Source: Odobenus rosmarus divergens (Eukaryota; Chordata; Mammalia; Carnivora; Odobenidae). From it: 64,000 nt of DNA. Shown in pieces: positions 13,610-24,764 of this stretch. A program made the translations under genes and the position numbers. The notes beneath the pieces were generated by a model, which saw nothing but the letters and a program-made list of their open reading frames with translations, was not told the origin of the DNA and did not search any database. The stretch is taken from assembly GCF_000321225.1 (NCBI RefSeq), contig NW_004450478.1, positions 1,458,073 to 1,522,072 of the forward strand, read 5' to 3'. Each line of letters begins with the position of its first letter. The first letter of the stretch is position 1.

Positions 13610-13828
13610 CACTTGAAGTGTGAACAAATTACGGCATATTTATCAGTGGAAAACTACAAAGACATTTAAAATGATGGAAATCTACATTTATTGGCACAGA
13701 AAAATGTCTATATCATTGAGTTAAAAATAAAAGCAAGAAGAGTAATCCCTGTACATGCTATACATAATCTACTTTATTATTTTATGTTTGCTTATGTATA
13801 CAATATCCACATATAAAATGTATGTTAA
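13610..13828 (+). mobile_element. Old LINE-1 3'-region fragment
   Basis: Degenerate text of the L1 ORF2/3' end in + orientation (GGCATATTTATCAGTGGAAA, then ACAAAGACATTTAAAATGAT, then AAAATGTCTATATCATTGAG, TTAAAAATAAAAGCAAG). It corresponds to the usual 'TATGCAGCCATTAAAAAG ... GATGTCCATGATATATTG' passage. A younger L1 has inserted into its end. Confidence 0.55.
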
Positions 13829-14413
13829 ATTATGCAGCCATCAAAAGGAATGAGATCTTGCCATTTGCAATGACGTGGATGGAACCGGAGGGTGTTATGC
13901 TGAGTGAAATAAGTCAATCAGAGAAAGACATGTATCATATGACCTCACTGATATGAGGAATTCTTAATCTCAGGAAACAAACTGAGTGTTGCTGGAGTGG
14001 GAGTGGGGTGGGAGGGATGGGGTGGCTGGGTGATAGACATTCGGGAGGGCATGTGCTATGGTGAGCGCTGTGAATTGTGCAAGACTGTTGAATCACAGAT
14101 CTGTACCTCTGAAACAAATAATGCAATATATGTTAAGAAAAAAAAAAAGAAGATAGCAGGAGGGGAAGAAGGAAGGGGGGGAAATTGGAGGGGGAGACGA
14201 ACCATGAGAGATGATGAACTGAAAAACAAACTGAGGGTTCTAGAGGGGAGAGGGGTGGGGGATGGGTTAGCCTGGTGATGGGTATTAAAGAGGGCACGTT
14301 CTGCATGGAGCACTGGGTGTTATGCACAAACAATGAATCATGGAACACTACATCAAAAACTAATGATGGAATGTATGGTGATTAACATAACAATAAAAAA
14401 TTTAAAGAAAAAA
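13829..14413 (+). mobile_element. 5'-truncated young LINE-1 (3' end only) with doubled 3' module
   Basis: It begins at ATTATGCAGCCATCAAAAGG near the ORF2 end and runs through GCCATTTGCAATGACGTGGA, a G-rich tract, an internal A-run (14135-14149), a second G-rich module and a terminal AATAAAAAA. The target-site duplication, ATAAAATGTATRTTAA (16 bp, one mismatch), lies at 13813-13828 and 14414-14429. The two G-rich modules (about 13973-14143 and 14219-14400) are homologous in order and wording. The 60-90 aa ORFs on both strands here come from the repeat's biased sequence. Confidence 0.9.
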
Positions 14414-14461
14414 ATAAAATGTATATTAACAATGCTTTTTCTTAAAAATATAAATATACAT

Positions 14462-14659
14462 ATATATATTTTTTAAAGATTTTATTTATTTATTTGTCAG
14501 AGAGAGAGCACAAGCAGGGGGGAGCAGCAGGCAGAGGGAGGGGGAGAAGCAGACTCCCCGCTGAGCAGGGAGCCCGATGTGGGACTCAACCCCAGGACCC
14601 TGAGATCATGACCCAAGCTGAAGGCAGACGCTTAACCAACTGAGCCACGCAGGTGTCCC
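14462..14659 (-). mobile_element. tRNA-derived carnivore SINE
   Basis: Tail-to-head order: TTTTTTAAAGATTTTATTTA, GAGAGAGAGCACAAGCAG, AGACTCCCCGCTGAGCAGGG, ACCAACTGAGCCACGCAGG. The duplication ATAAAYATACAT lies at 14450-14461 and 14660-14671 with one mismatch. It landed a few tens of bases downstream of the young LINE-1. Confidence 0.93.
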
Positions 14660-14689
14660 ATAAACATACATTTATTAATTCATTCAGTA

Positions 14690-14835
14690 CTCACAATGTC
14701 TCCATAAAGGAGATACTATTATTTCTCTTTTACTCAAGTGTAGAGAAATTAGGTACATTTCTCAGGATCACACATCTAACAAGTGGTATATGCACATAGG
14801 CACTATGAGTCTGGATCCTGCTTTCTTAACGACCT
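14690..14835 (+). mobile_element. MIR fragment
   Basis: Contains GGAGATACTATTATTTCTCT, AAGTGTAGAGAAATTAGGTA, CTCAGGATCACACATCTAAC and AAGTGGTATATG, in the order of the MIR middle and 3' half (TACTATTATTATCCCC, AGGTTAAGTAACTTGCCC, AAGGTCACACAGC, TAAGTGGC). Confidence 0.7.
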
Positions 14836-15000
14836 CACTCTGCCCAGCTCCTCAGCATGGTATTCAAGGCCCCCAAGGGCTGAGGCAGTCTGTGCTCCTG
14901 CCAGGTTTCCCATTATTCCCTCAGCCTGACTCTGCTCAAGCCAAGCTCCTCCTTCCACTGTCCCTTCAACAGCACACTTAACTGTCCTCCCCTCTTCCTG
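14836..15000 (+). mobile_element. L2 fragment
   Basis: ATTCAAGGCCCCCAAGGGCT, then TTTCCCATTATTCCCTCAGC, CTCTGCTCAAGCCAAGCTCC. This parallels L2 text (TTCAAGGCCCTCCGTGACCT ... CCCACTACTCCCC ... CTCTGCTCCAGCCACACTGG). A 63-aa ORF inside is a decayed L2 coding remnant. Confidence 0.6.
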
Positions 15001-15133
15001 CCTTTACCCTAAGGACCTCATTTGAACTTGATCAGCTCTTTTAAAGACCTTTTTTCCAAATACACATTCCGAGGTACTGGGGCTTAGGACTTCAACATAT
15101 GAATTTCGAGGGGACAAAATTCAACTTATAACA
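15001..15133 (-). mobile_element. MaLR (MLT1-type) LTR, 5' portion
   Basis: On the minus strand it begins TGTTATAAGTTGAATTTTGT, then CCCCTCGAAATTCATATGTT, GAAGTCCTAAGCCCCAGTAC, and further a TTTGGAAAAAAGGTCTTTAA segment. This is the characteristic start of MLT1-type MaLR LTRs. Only the first ~130 bp are present. Confidence 0.75.
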
Positions 15134-17251
15134 GCCAGAGATGGGTGGAGGAGGCAGGGAGCTGTGATTGGCTGTTCACCGGATCCATATGCAGAGAGGA
15201 GAACAGATCCCCAAGGGAAGAAAGAGATATTGGACAGACAAAAACAACTTGATTGGTCATGATAAAGCCCACTGAATTCTTTAGGTAGAACAAATCCACA
15301 TCCCTGTCCCTAATGCAAATCATTTTGAAGTGAGAGAATAATGATCTTTCTTCTCTTCAGCACCCAGAGCCAGATCCTGTCCATTGGGCACCCAAGTGCC
15401 CTTCTGCTGGCCTGTATGTGGCTTTGTCTTTCTGCACCCTGCTTAGTTCTAATTTCCTGCCTCAAAGCCCAGTTCTCACATGTTCTCAGACCTTCTCTCT
15501 GCTCTCCAGAGCCAGCTGATTTAATAAATTAATTAGTGCTGCTCTGCTCTCCTGTCTCAAATGTACTTTTTTCCCTCACAGGACATACTTCAACCCAAAT
15601 GAATAATTCTATTGGTAAGAATTTTAGACACCATTGCAGACCAGTCAGAATCTCATGGAAACTCCCGAATCATGCAAATGGACAATCACCTACACAGTCT
15701 GACCTAACCATAAAATTTACCACTCTGCCTGTGAGACATAAATCTCTAAGTTAACTAATCACAGCCAAAATCAAATGGAGGTTTTTAGAAACTGATAGCA
15801 TAGACTTGCTCCATTTCCTTGAACATGGGGGGAAAATATCTGCTGTTTAGTATATAGTTTGTTAGTTGGCACCTACAGAATTCTTCCTTCCACTTGGCGT
15901 TTCTTAAAAAGTAAGAAACAAGCTTGTCAGTGTGCCTAATAGGGCTTCGTGCCTGGCCAGTGGCAAGATGGAGGCGAAGGGCAGTGGTGGCCAGTGGCAC
16001 TGGGATATGTGGATGAGGGTGAGCTTTAGGAGACTCCCTTTGTCATCTTCTCTTTGGGAGGAGCCGGACCGAGATCACTGACCCAAAATTGTCCTTTGCT
16101 CTTGTGTCACTCATGGTTTTACACTTTGCACATTTGGCATTAGGCCAGTTTGAAAGGGACAGCATATCCATTTTTCAGTAAACATTTGGCAGCTCATTGA
16201 CTTCTCTGAAGTTTTGCTAAAGACCAACAGCTGAGGGATCCCTCTACTCTTTGGTAGGGCAAGTTTGGTAAATCTCTACTGGTTTGCAACCTCTGTACTT
16301 CATGCCACCATATAGGTATCTCTATTTCACTTGGAGTTTGTTATCTTCTGCCAAATACTGTTACATACCGGAGGCAACATTGCATAGCACACTTATAATA
16401 TGTATAATTCTGATTATTAATTCAGATTTTCAATGGATCATAAAGGAAGAGGTGGTAAGAGTGATAATACCTTTTGTTGTCTAAATCTCTATGGCAGGCC
16501 CCTATTTACTTATTTTGATGATAAAATAGGCCACTAGCATTGCATCTAAACAATACCAAAAAACTTGTTAAGTTTTGAAGAACTTCAAACAATAAAACTG
16601 GGGTTTTTTTGCATTACATAATGAAAACTCAGTAAATTATATTTATACTTCATGGATTTGGTTATTCTGTCATCCCAATCTGAATTTATTAATCAGTAGT
16701 TTTATATCTTGTTATGTATACACACATTCCATGACTTAGTATGTAGTCTGCTAAAATAAACTATACTATGTTTGTTGTCATTTTCCTCAACAATTACATC
16801 ACCCAAGCAGTGATTTTGATATTTTCCCCACCTCAGTTCTTCCTGAGCCACTGTATTTGTAACAGAAATATTAGCAGTGAATCTGAAGTCTTAATAAGAT
16901 GCCTGAAAAACGTAACTTGCTTCAAAATAGACAAAAAAGTTCTTACAGAAGTAGCCAAACTTTTTATTTTTAAGAGATCAGGGGCTGCGCTATTTGGGGA
17001 TTACAGGAGCTGGATTAAGAAGGCTGCAGAAAAAAAATCAGATTGAAGGATTTAGCTGCTGAAGTGGTGAAAATTCATCCTGACAGTTACATACTTGATT
17101 TGTGAGTAAACTCAATAAGCAAAGGAGAACTATACTATAATTTTGATTCATTTATCTATACATTTTTAAATCTATCTAGATAAGTGAATATAAATATAAA
17201 TATGTTAACATATATATTTGATTTTTATATTAATTAAATCTATCAAGAAAA
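15134..17251. other. intron, nothing firmly named
   Basis: 15134-15770 is of moderate G+C with some repeat feel but no family I can name. 15790-16260 includes a GC-richer piece (15950-16080, CAGTGGCAAGATGGAGGCGAAG). 16260-17250 is AT-rich. A 92-aa + strand ORF at 16768-17046 has no recognisable domain and no splice context that fits the split gene. Confidence 0.4.
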
Positions 17252-17255
17252 AGTG

Positions 17256-17288
<33 letters not shown>
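17252..17288 (+). repeat. (GT)n microsatellite with one TT interruption
   Basis: Two TG runs separated by TTTG. The 65-aa minus-strand ORF ending in Thr-His repeats is its shadow. Confidence 0.9.
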
Positions 17289-18339
17289 TTGGTGTTGGAG
17301 AATATAATGCGTGGAACTTCAAAATAATCTCTCTTCCAGTCTCCTTTTGGTGGTAGAAATAGATATTGAACAACAAAATTGCAAGTGTTATGAAAGAAAA
17401 ACATTGTTAGTAAGTTTGCTCTGCTCATATCTTTGTTCATTCATTTTCATGGAAGTCTAGAACCATGAGCTGACTTTTGATTTGCAAGATATCATCAACA
17501 TTCAGAAATAAAAGCTAGTAAAGTGATGCATTAACTTTAATGCACACAGCTTCATAAAGGGTATGTTAAAGAACATATTATTCATGGGAAGATGCTTCTT
17601 GTTTTGACCAGTCTCTTGAATTTCTCATTGTAACCATAATAATTAATAACACAATTTATTAGGACCAATACATTTTAACAAGCATTTAATGTCTTCCAAT
17701 CTGACACATCCTGTTGAAAAATATATTGATAAAGACCCAAAATGAGAGTTGCAGCAAGCTATATACGCAGTCAAATACGTTTATTTTCCTAAATAGAATC
17801 TTAGAAACCTTCATTTGGAGTTGAAGTTGTGATTGGAAAGGATACATATCTTGGCAGAACTATAATTAAGTGAGTGAATGGGGTAGTTTTGTAAGCTGTT
17901 TTACTCTTTGATGATGGGTTGGGTGTGCTTCTGTCTGGGAAAGAAGCATAGACTCTATTATATAGTAAACCCCATTCAAATCCTCTGATTCATCACACCA
18001 GGAACTTTTGAGACCATTTTCTTTAAATTTCTCTTAGCACCATCTATTGGTAAAATAATGTAACTTTCTTTTCTTCTGAGTCATTTTAACTAACGACCTC
18101 ATGGAGTCATAGCAACAGTACAGCCCCAGTGTTAGTCATTTCACGAGAAAATGTGTAGCATATCAAAGGGTCAACTTACCCCAAAGAGGACAAAAGTAGG
18201 TAATTCGTTCGCATCCACTGAGAGGGCCCTTTGAAGGCCCATTTTGCCTCACCCATTTCTGAGCATCTGTAAGAAAGCATGTACTGTAAGAATTCTAGCC
18301 TTCTACTGAGTGAAGGCAGAAGTCAGGAATCCTATGGTC
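17289..18339. other. intron, nothing named
   Basis: AT-rich intronic sequence without recognised repeats or exon-like segments. Confidence 0.45.
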
Positions 18340-18545
18340 CAAGTGTGAGAAGACCTGAATTCCAGTTCCACCCAACTGCTAACTATAGTTTGTGACTCTG
18401 GGAGAAGTACTTAGTCCATTTGTGCCTCTTTTCTAGGCGTGTGAAATAGAAACAATTATACTGACCATTCTATTCTCAGATTAGTCATGAAAATGCCTTA
18501 TAAAAGAATACATATTGTAAATCTATGGAAGTAATATGTAAGGCA
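18340..18545 (+). mobile_element. MIR fragment, 3' two thirds
   Basis: CCTGAATTCCAGTTCCACCC, AACTGCTAACTATAGTTTGT, GACTCTGGGAGAAGTACTTA, TTTGTGCCTCTTTTCTAGGC and AAATAGAAACAATTATACTG follow the MIR order closely. Confidence 0.75.
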
Positions 18546-18849
18546 TTATTTCTATATTCCTCAGGATGTCCATGAATTGACTTGGAAAGGAAAATTAAAT
18601 GAGGCTTTCAATTTTCCATTTTGACATAAAAGTGTCACAATAACATATATTGTTCTTTTTGGAGGCATTCTGAGATCGAAAGAAGTAGGCAAGAATTACC
18701 TAGTGTGAGAGATTGAATATAGAAAGTCATCAGAAAATAAGTACTAAGTTTTGGGTTGTTTTGTAGGTAATTATAGTAGGGCTTCTTGGTTTATGGCACA
18801 GAATTATTTTATATATAAATTACCCTAAAACAAGAACAGGAAGTAACAT

Positions 18850-19025
18850 TAAATTTTTATTATATGTCAGACACTGTCAAGCACTTTACATTTTCTTATG
18901 TCTCTGTAACCATCTGTGGGGCAGATACTGTCATAACTCCTTTAGATACAGAAATGGAAGTGCCAAGAACCTCTGGGAAACATAACTAGAAAGAAGCAGA
19001 TCTATATCCAAAGTACTATATTATA
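18850..19025 (+). mobile_element. MIR fragment, 5' half
   Basis: ATTATATGTCAGACACTGTC, AAGCACTTTACATTTTCTTA, ATACTGTCATAACTCCTTTA and GATACAGAAATGGAAGTGCC correspond to the MIR stretch TATGTGCCAGGCACTGTTCT ... CTTTACATATATTA ... TTTTACAGATGAGGAAACTG. Confidence 0.7.
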
Positions 19026-19849
19026 CCCCTTTTAAAAAACTTGAGCCACTATACTGTACTTTAAGCTTGTTTTATAATATGAGAAAATAAGAAAGGAGCT
19101 ATTTAAGAAAGCTAATACCTGGGCCTAATGAGAAATTGAACTTGTTTACCCATTTTATGATGATAATGATTATTCTTTCATCGACGAAAATAACCCTTTT
19201 AATTTCTTATTTATCATAATATTTACATATAAGCAGATGTTACATGAATTCGCACAGGCAAAATATTGTTTGTTTTGTTGTCTTAGTCCTTAAATAGGGA
19301 ACTCAATAGCAGATGGAAATTGCCAGCCCTGGGTAGTGAGAAACTTGGGTCCTCGGCACTTACTGTCATTCCCTCTTGAGAGTCTTCTTGACGTTTCTTC
19401 TGTTACCTCTTTTCTGATGTGCCCACTCTAGGCTCAGCTCCTCAAACCATCTCCAGTCTTTCTAGGCAGAGTAAAAATTTACCACCATGAACCTCATAGT
19501 GCAGCCCTATGCCTGGGGTTAGGGATGATTTAAGTGTGGGCATAGCCACCAGGCTCAGGTCTGGGCCTTTGGGATTCTAGGAACCATCTTGGGCCACTTA
19601 GAAGGGCCAAGAATTAGTTGTCCTGGCGTTTTGAAGCTGCTTTTCTGATCTTCACGGAGGGTATTTAGAATTCCCTTGATTGTGCAGCCAAACACCAATC
19701 TGGGGGTTGGATTAATAAATGGAAGTAGAACAAAATTATGTTTTGTGGGAAATATATGATTTCTGTGGAATTAATGGTTCTTGAATGTAGTTTTCAGAAA
19801 CAGTAATTGCTTTGACCTGATTGCACATCTGCTGTTGAATAGTGACTAC
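19026..19849. other. intron, nothing named
   Basis: Ordinary intronic sequence. 19370-19640 is somewhat richer in G+C (TGGGCCTTTGGGATTCTAGG) but matches nothing I know. Confidence 0.45.
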
Positions 19850-20085
19850 GTACAGACTGAGCCAGACTGCATATGTGTGAATCCCATCATGGGCACTTAA
19901 TAGTCCAGTGTCCTTGGGCAAGTTTCTTACCTTTGTGCGTCAGTTTTCTGTCTGCCATGTAGGGACAATAATGGCTCTGTCTCCTAGGACTGGGTAAGAG
20001 GATAGGATGAGCTAATACATTTAAAATACCGAGAACAATGCCTTGCACAGATGAGCAACCCGTAAATGTTAAGCATTATGATTGT
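19850..20085 (+). mobile_element. MIR fragment
   Basis: GTCCTTGGGCAAGTTTCTTA, GTGCGTCAGTTTTCTGTCTG, GGGACAATAATGGCTCTGTC and AACAATGCCTTGCACAGATG are in MIR 3' order. One of the better-preserved MIRs here. Confidence 0.75.
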
Positions 20086-21710
20086 TGCTTTAATAAGTAT
20101 TTTCATAAATATTAGTTGATGATTACTAACTGCTACTTTTTTCTAGTTTGGTAAGATGCGGATTTTTCAGAAAATGTGGGAATAAAACTAGGATCTTAAA
20201 ATAGTCACAAAAATATGTCTTTGCCTGCACTTATACTCGCTATTTTCAGGCCCCTTCAATCTCAAAACCCAGCTGCCAATCACTTTTGGGTCATCTTTTG
20301 GTTCCTATCAGAACCCCATTCTTTTTTAATAGCAAATATATTTGTTGACCTCTGGTTGGTCTGGAAGGTAAATATCTCTAACTTACCTGTACACACAATT
20401 TCAACAAGCCAGTATAATGGCCAAACTTTAGTATAAATGACAAATAAAAGGAAAGGCTTTATAATATAACAATTTATAGTCTAATATGTAAATTTGAGGC
20501 ACAATGACACCATAAAGGGTCATGAAATTGTCAAATCCCCCCCTTATATTTTGAATCACCATAAATGCGACAGATACAAATTCAGATTGGTGCAGTTGTA
20601 TCATAAGGACACTAAGATCCCAAGGATCACATGGCTATTGGTGATGTGCCTTTCCAAAACGGCAAATAACTTGAGAAAGTCACAAACAAAACAAGTCTTC
20701 TCTTGCTTAACCACGGAATTGCACTTCTGCAAAATTCAGTGTATATTAAAACTGGGCAAAATGCTTAGAGTTTGTATATAAAATGGAGTCAAGCTCTAGG
20801 TTCAAATAATCACCATCAGGTGTTTTACCCACATCAATGTTCAGGGAGACAATCAAAAGTGATGCGGGATGAGGGAGAATTTGTTGTTGTACACAGAGTG
20901 ATGGTCAACATGATAACACTGTTGTATGTGCACTGGCCAATGAGAATGGATGCTTAGTTATTCAAATAGGTGTTGGACTTTACGCCTTACCAATGCCTTC
21001 CAAATAAACATATTCTTTATCCTACACAAAGCAGACATCTCACATTTATTAAATTATGACCTTTAATCCATTTCATCAAATTTCATTAAATGTTATCCAT
21101 TAAATTTCAGTAGCATCCTTAATCATTGTGATGTCCTCAAATACCCTCTTTGTCTTTGAGGGTTTATCCTGTGTGCTCATGAGTGCAATCCTCTCATTCC
21201 TGGATACCATGGCCACCATTTACTGCACTTCTGCTCTGCTGCCCTGTGTTTGTCTGCTGCCGATATACACCGCTGGTCATGCCCACCACAGGTGCTGTCA
21301 GTGGTGCCCCATGTGGCAGAGGCTGCTGCCACTGTGCCTGCCATTGTCTGTGCTAAGGTGCTAAGTCCGGTGTCGGGGATACCAAGGTTCATGCTGTGCC
21401 TGCTTCTCTCATGGCTGCTGCTGAAACCATTGGTGCCACGTCCCATTGTAACACTCACTGTTTCGCCAATGGGCTGGAAGGCCCTTTGTATTCTCAGAAA
21501 CCTGAGTAAGTCAAAACTCAATTGAGTTAGTAGTAAAATCAGTAGTTAAAATCCTTCTTTATAATTCTGTTTTTTTAATTGCATGTAATGTTATACTCTC
21601 AACCTCTCATGGATAATTGGAAAAAAAATTTGCCTTAGTATTGTTTTTGCTCTGACCAAATCCTGCAGTGGAAGACAAGCTATGGTATATAGGAGCAGTG
21701 CCCAAGAAGT
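20086..21710. other. intron, with an unrecognised GC-richer block at 21128-21525
   Basis: Mostly AT-rich intron. 21128-21525 stands out: it has higher G+C, TGCTGCC/CTGCTG repeats, a 114-aa minus-strand ORF (21177-21521) and a 91-aa + strand ORF (21250-21525). Neither translation resembles a family I know. It could be a decayed processed pseudogene or an old repeat. No acceptor/donor arrangement there fits the split gene. Confidence 0.4.
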
Positions 21711-21714
21711 TGCC

Positions 21715-21740
21715 CTTCTCTTTCTTTCTTTCTTTCTTTT

Positions 21741-21804
<64 letters not shown>

Positions 21805-21806
21805 TC
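21715..21806 (+). repeat. (TTTC)n microsatellite grown from a SINE tail
   Basis: About 20 CTTT units with one T insertion near 21740. It lies exactly where the poly-T (tail complement) of the minus-strand SINE should be. A 68-aa ORF of Leu/Phe/Ser repeats is its translation artefact. Confidence 0.92.
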
Positions 21807-21968
21807 AGATTTTATTTATTTGACAGAGGCAAAGCGAAAGAAGGAACACAAGCAGGGGGAGTGGCAGAGGGAGAAGCAGGCTTCCTGATGTGGGGATGGA
21901 TCCCAGGACCCTGGGGTCATCACCTGAGCTGAAGGCAGATGCTTAATAACTGAGCCACCCAGGCCCCC
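21727..21968 (-). mobile_element. tRNA-derived carnivore SINE with expanded tail
   Basis: From 21807 the SINE body reads AGATTTTATTTATTTGACAG ... AAGCAGGGGGAGTGGCAGAG ... ACTGAGCCACCCAGGCCCCC. The duplication TGYCCTTCTCTTTCTT flanks the unit at 21711-21726 and 21969-21984 with one mismatch. The microsatellite is therefore part of the insertion. Confidence 0.9.
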
Positions 21969-21984
21969 TGTCCTTCTCTTTCTT

Positions 21985-23967
21985 GCCCCATTACCCTTGG
22001 ACTTACCTTGACAGCTCCCTCTTTTCTCTTTAGTATAGATTCCTCACTATTAGGCTTCACCCACCATTCTTCCAGTCAAGGCCAGGCATGGTGGACTCCT
22101 AGTTGAACACTTATTAGTTTCATACTAAAATTCCACTACAGTAGTAAATAATAACCAGGTAACAGTCTTGTCATCTCCCATTAACTACAGGGTTTAAAAG
22201 AGCAACAACAACAAAAGGAGGTGTCTTTTCCTTCTTTTCCCAATTTTGGGGGCTGTGATGGTGGCTTTTAGCATTGTTGAGTTCTAACAATGTCACAACT
22301 GGACCTGAAATATTTCTCTTGAACAGAGTATGGAAATAGACATGTATTTATCCCTCAACTATAAAGCTATAACTATTTATGTCCTTGTGTTCCAAATATT
22401 GCAGAGGCAGAAAGTTTACCTTGAATCTAAATACAGAATTGAGAAGAAAAGAAGAAAGATTACATGGTTAAGTAAACTGGTCTTTGGCCTAATTTATCTT
22501 TTTCAGTTCAGTATTTTGTAATGTTTCTGTTTCTAGATTCCGTCTCTCTCAGTCCCGGGTAGTAGGGCAGTCAACAGCCAATTTTAGAAGAACCAGTGTC
22601 ATTTAAGGGAAAGAACTTTAAACTATATTCATAGCAGGCTATAAAAAGCAAAGATACCACCCACAACATGATATTTAAAATTTTCCAGTTACGCGATTTA
22701 TTGGTAAATCTACACATGTGTTGTGCCGAAAGCAAAATGAGCAATATACCAGATGTACTCTGAGTTTTTAATTAAGACTAATTTTACCTATAGGACAAGT
22801 TTTAATAGGATATTTTCCTGTTTACAAGCTATGGAAACAACATTTTATGCCATTTGTGGGTGAAAGTCCTTATTATATAGAATATGGCTCACAGGGAATA
22901 GCAAAACTGAAAAGCAACCAAAAAACATAGAGTCTTATGTCAATCTTAAAAATTTCTAGTCAGAAACATGTACTCTAATGTCAACTCAAGCTCCTAGAAA
23001 TAATGGATACTGTGAATATTTTAAGTGACTTGGCAAATAAAAGCCAGATTTGGGGGACTGAAGAAAACATTGAGTCAAGAGCAAAATTCTCTGAGTAATC
23101 AGGGGTAGTGGCAAGTTGGAAACTAGGTGAGTAGTTTTGAAACATTTTGCTGAAAACCTGAATTGCATATCATTGGATCATTAATGGTAGCCAGGAACTT
23201 TTGTCATTTTTCACTAGGTTCGTGAAATTAAATGAACAACTCTTGATTCAACTTTTCTCCTATTGGAAATTTCATGTCTTTTTCTCTAAATCTGATTTTG
23301 CTGGGCTGTCAGTGGCCTCCCTTCCCTCACAGTAGAGCGCCCCAGCAGCCATCTTGGGTAAAGGAGCCTGACGTCGGGCATAGGGGACTGAGTCACTAAT
23401 AGCAGGGACCTAGGTAAAAATGGCCCTTTTGATAGAATGTTGAGCATTAAGTAGAGTTAAGCAAACAAACAAAAAAAACACTCCCTCTGACAAAAATAGG
23501 GCTGACTCCAAAAGCCTTGTGGAGTAGTTTAGGTTTTTTAAGTTTTCTCTTTTTGTTTCGAGGAAAGGAGAGGTGGGTACAAAATGACAGTAAGGGGGGA
23601 AATTAGCCTTACTCAACACACAATGAAATTTCTGCCAAATTCTACTTTTATAACCCTCATCTCTCACTGGGCAACTCCCTCTAGCTCACTAAAACACCAC
23701 CTGTACAACCTCTCTCCTAATTGGTTTCTATATCCACTCTCCTCTCTCTAACTCATTTATATAAATTTAAAAAATAAATTTATTTCTTTCCATTACTCCA
23801 AACAACATAACAAAGACATGGTTCCCACATAAGTATGTATCATTCTTTCATAGATCGGAAAGGAAGAGGGCAATACCTGTGCTCTGATCATTTTTTCAGT
23901 TACCCAATATTTTCCCCGTTTGACTTAAAGGTAGCTTGAATTTTTTTCCACTACTTAACCATCCAAG
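21985..23967. other. intron, possible old LTR around 23300-23700
   Basis: Mostly unnamed intron. 23300-23440 is GC-richer (CAGCAGCCATCTTGGGTAAA, GGAGCCTGACGTCGGGCATA), and the following ~300 bp contain CTTTTATAACCCTCATC-type text. Order and base composition suggest an old LTR, but I cannot identify one. Confidence 0.35.
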
Positions 23968-24078
23968 TTTTTTTTTGTTTTATTGAAAGATTTTGCTTTT
24001 AAGTAATCTCTACACCTTGAACCCACAACCCTGAGATCAAGAGTCATATGCTCCACTAACTGAACTAGCCAGGTACCC
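23968..24078 (-). mobile_element. Older, diverged tRNA-derived SINE
   Basis: TTTTTTTTTGTTTTATTGAA, then AAGTAATCTCTACACCTTGA, CCCTGAGATCAAGAGTCATA and AACTGAACTAGCCAGGTACCC. This is an early carnivore SINE type without the CT-rich body. The flanks, ACCATCCAAGTTTTT and ACAACCCAGGTTTTT, look like a decayed target-site duplication. Confidence 0.75.
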
Positions 24079-24477
24079 TAACAACCCAGGTTTTTAAATT
24101 CAGCTTCCATTGAGTCAAACTATAGCTGAGAGTTGGATTTGTTAACTCATGACTTTGAACCCTTGACTGATGCCAGAGCTCACAGGATTTTTTAAAGCAG
24201 TGACTACACATTTTTAATTTATTGAAAATGACAACGTTATTTGGTGCCACAGAGTCATTCTCCCTAAGGCATTCAATGTATTTGGTAAGAAAAAACAAGA
24301 TATAAATGACTTGTTATCCACCGTCCACCTATCTTAAGGCATCTAAGTGGCAGTTTAGAACTGGATATTCAGTCTGAGATTGCTATTCAAGGACATGCAG
24401 ACAAGTGAGGTTAATTGAGATAAAATGCTGATGTCAGAACTAAAGCTGAGTTAGATTGTATTAAATCTGAAAAATAA

Positions 24478-24570
24478 TTCATATATGTAGTTATATATAT
24501 AAATTAAATATATATGTTATATAATTTATATACATATACATGCATATATATACCCACATGCACATATATA
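24478..24570. repeat. (AT)-rich simple repeat
   Basis: Alternating TATA/ATAC text with TATATACATATACATGCATA. The 80-aa minus-strand ORF across it is low-complexity. Confidence 0.8.
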
Positions 24571-24632
24571 CTGAAAGCAATTTGGCAATACAAAAGATAA
24601 GAGATGTATAAAGAAAATATGAAGAATACCTT

Positions 24633-24764
24633 TGGGGCACCTGGGTGGCTACGTTAGTTAAACATCCAACTCTTGATCTCTGCTCAGGTCTCGATCTTGG
24701 AGTTGTGAGTTCAAGCCCCACACTGGGATCCATGCTGGACGTGGAGCCTACTTAAAAAAAAAAA
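24633..24764 (+). mobile_element. Older tRNA-derived SINE
   Basis: GGGGCACCTGGGTGGCTACG, ACTCTTGATCTCTGCTCAGG, GAGTTCAAGCCCCACACTGG and an A-run at the end. Its body (CAACTCTTGATC) differs from the younger copies and resembles the SINE at 49146. Confidence 0.88.

Noticed and set aside
13997..14348. Overlapping ORFs of 71-93 aa on both strands
   Set aside because: They translate the G-rich 3' UTR of the young LINE-1, which is non-coding.
16768..17046. 92-aa + strand ORF as an additional exon of the split gene
   Set aside because: An acceptor-like TTTGTAACAG precedes part of it, but no donor in the right phase follows, and exon b to exon c already join in frame.
21682..21888. 68-aa ORF with Leu/Phe/Ser periodicity
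   Set aside because: Translation of the (TTTC)n microsatellite and SINE body.
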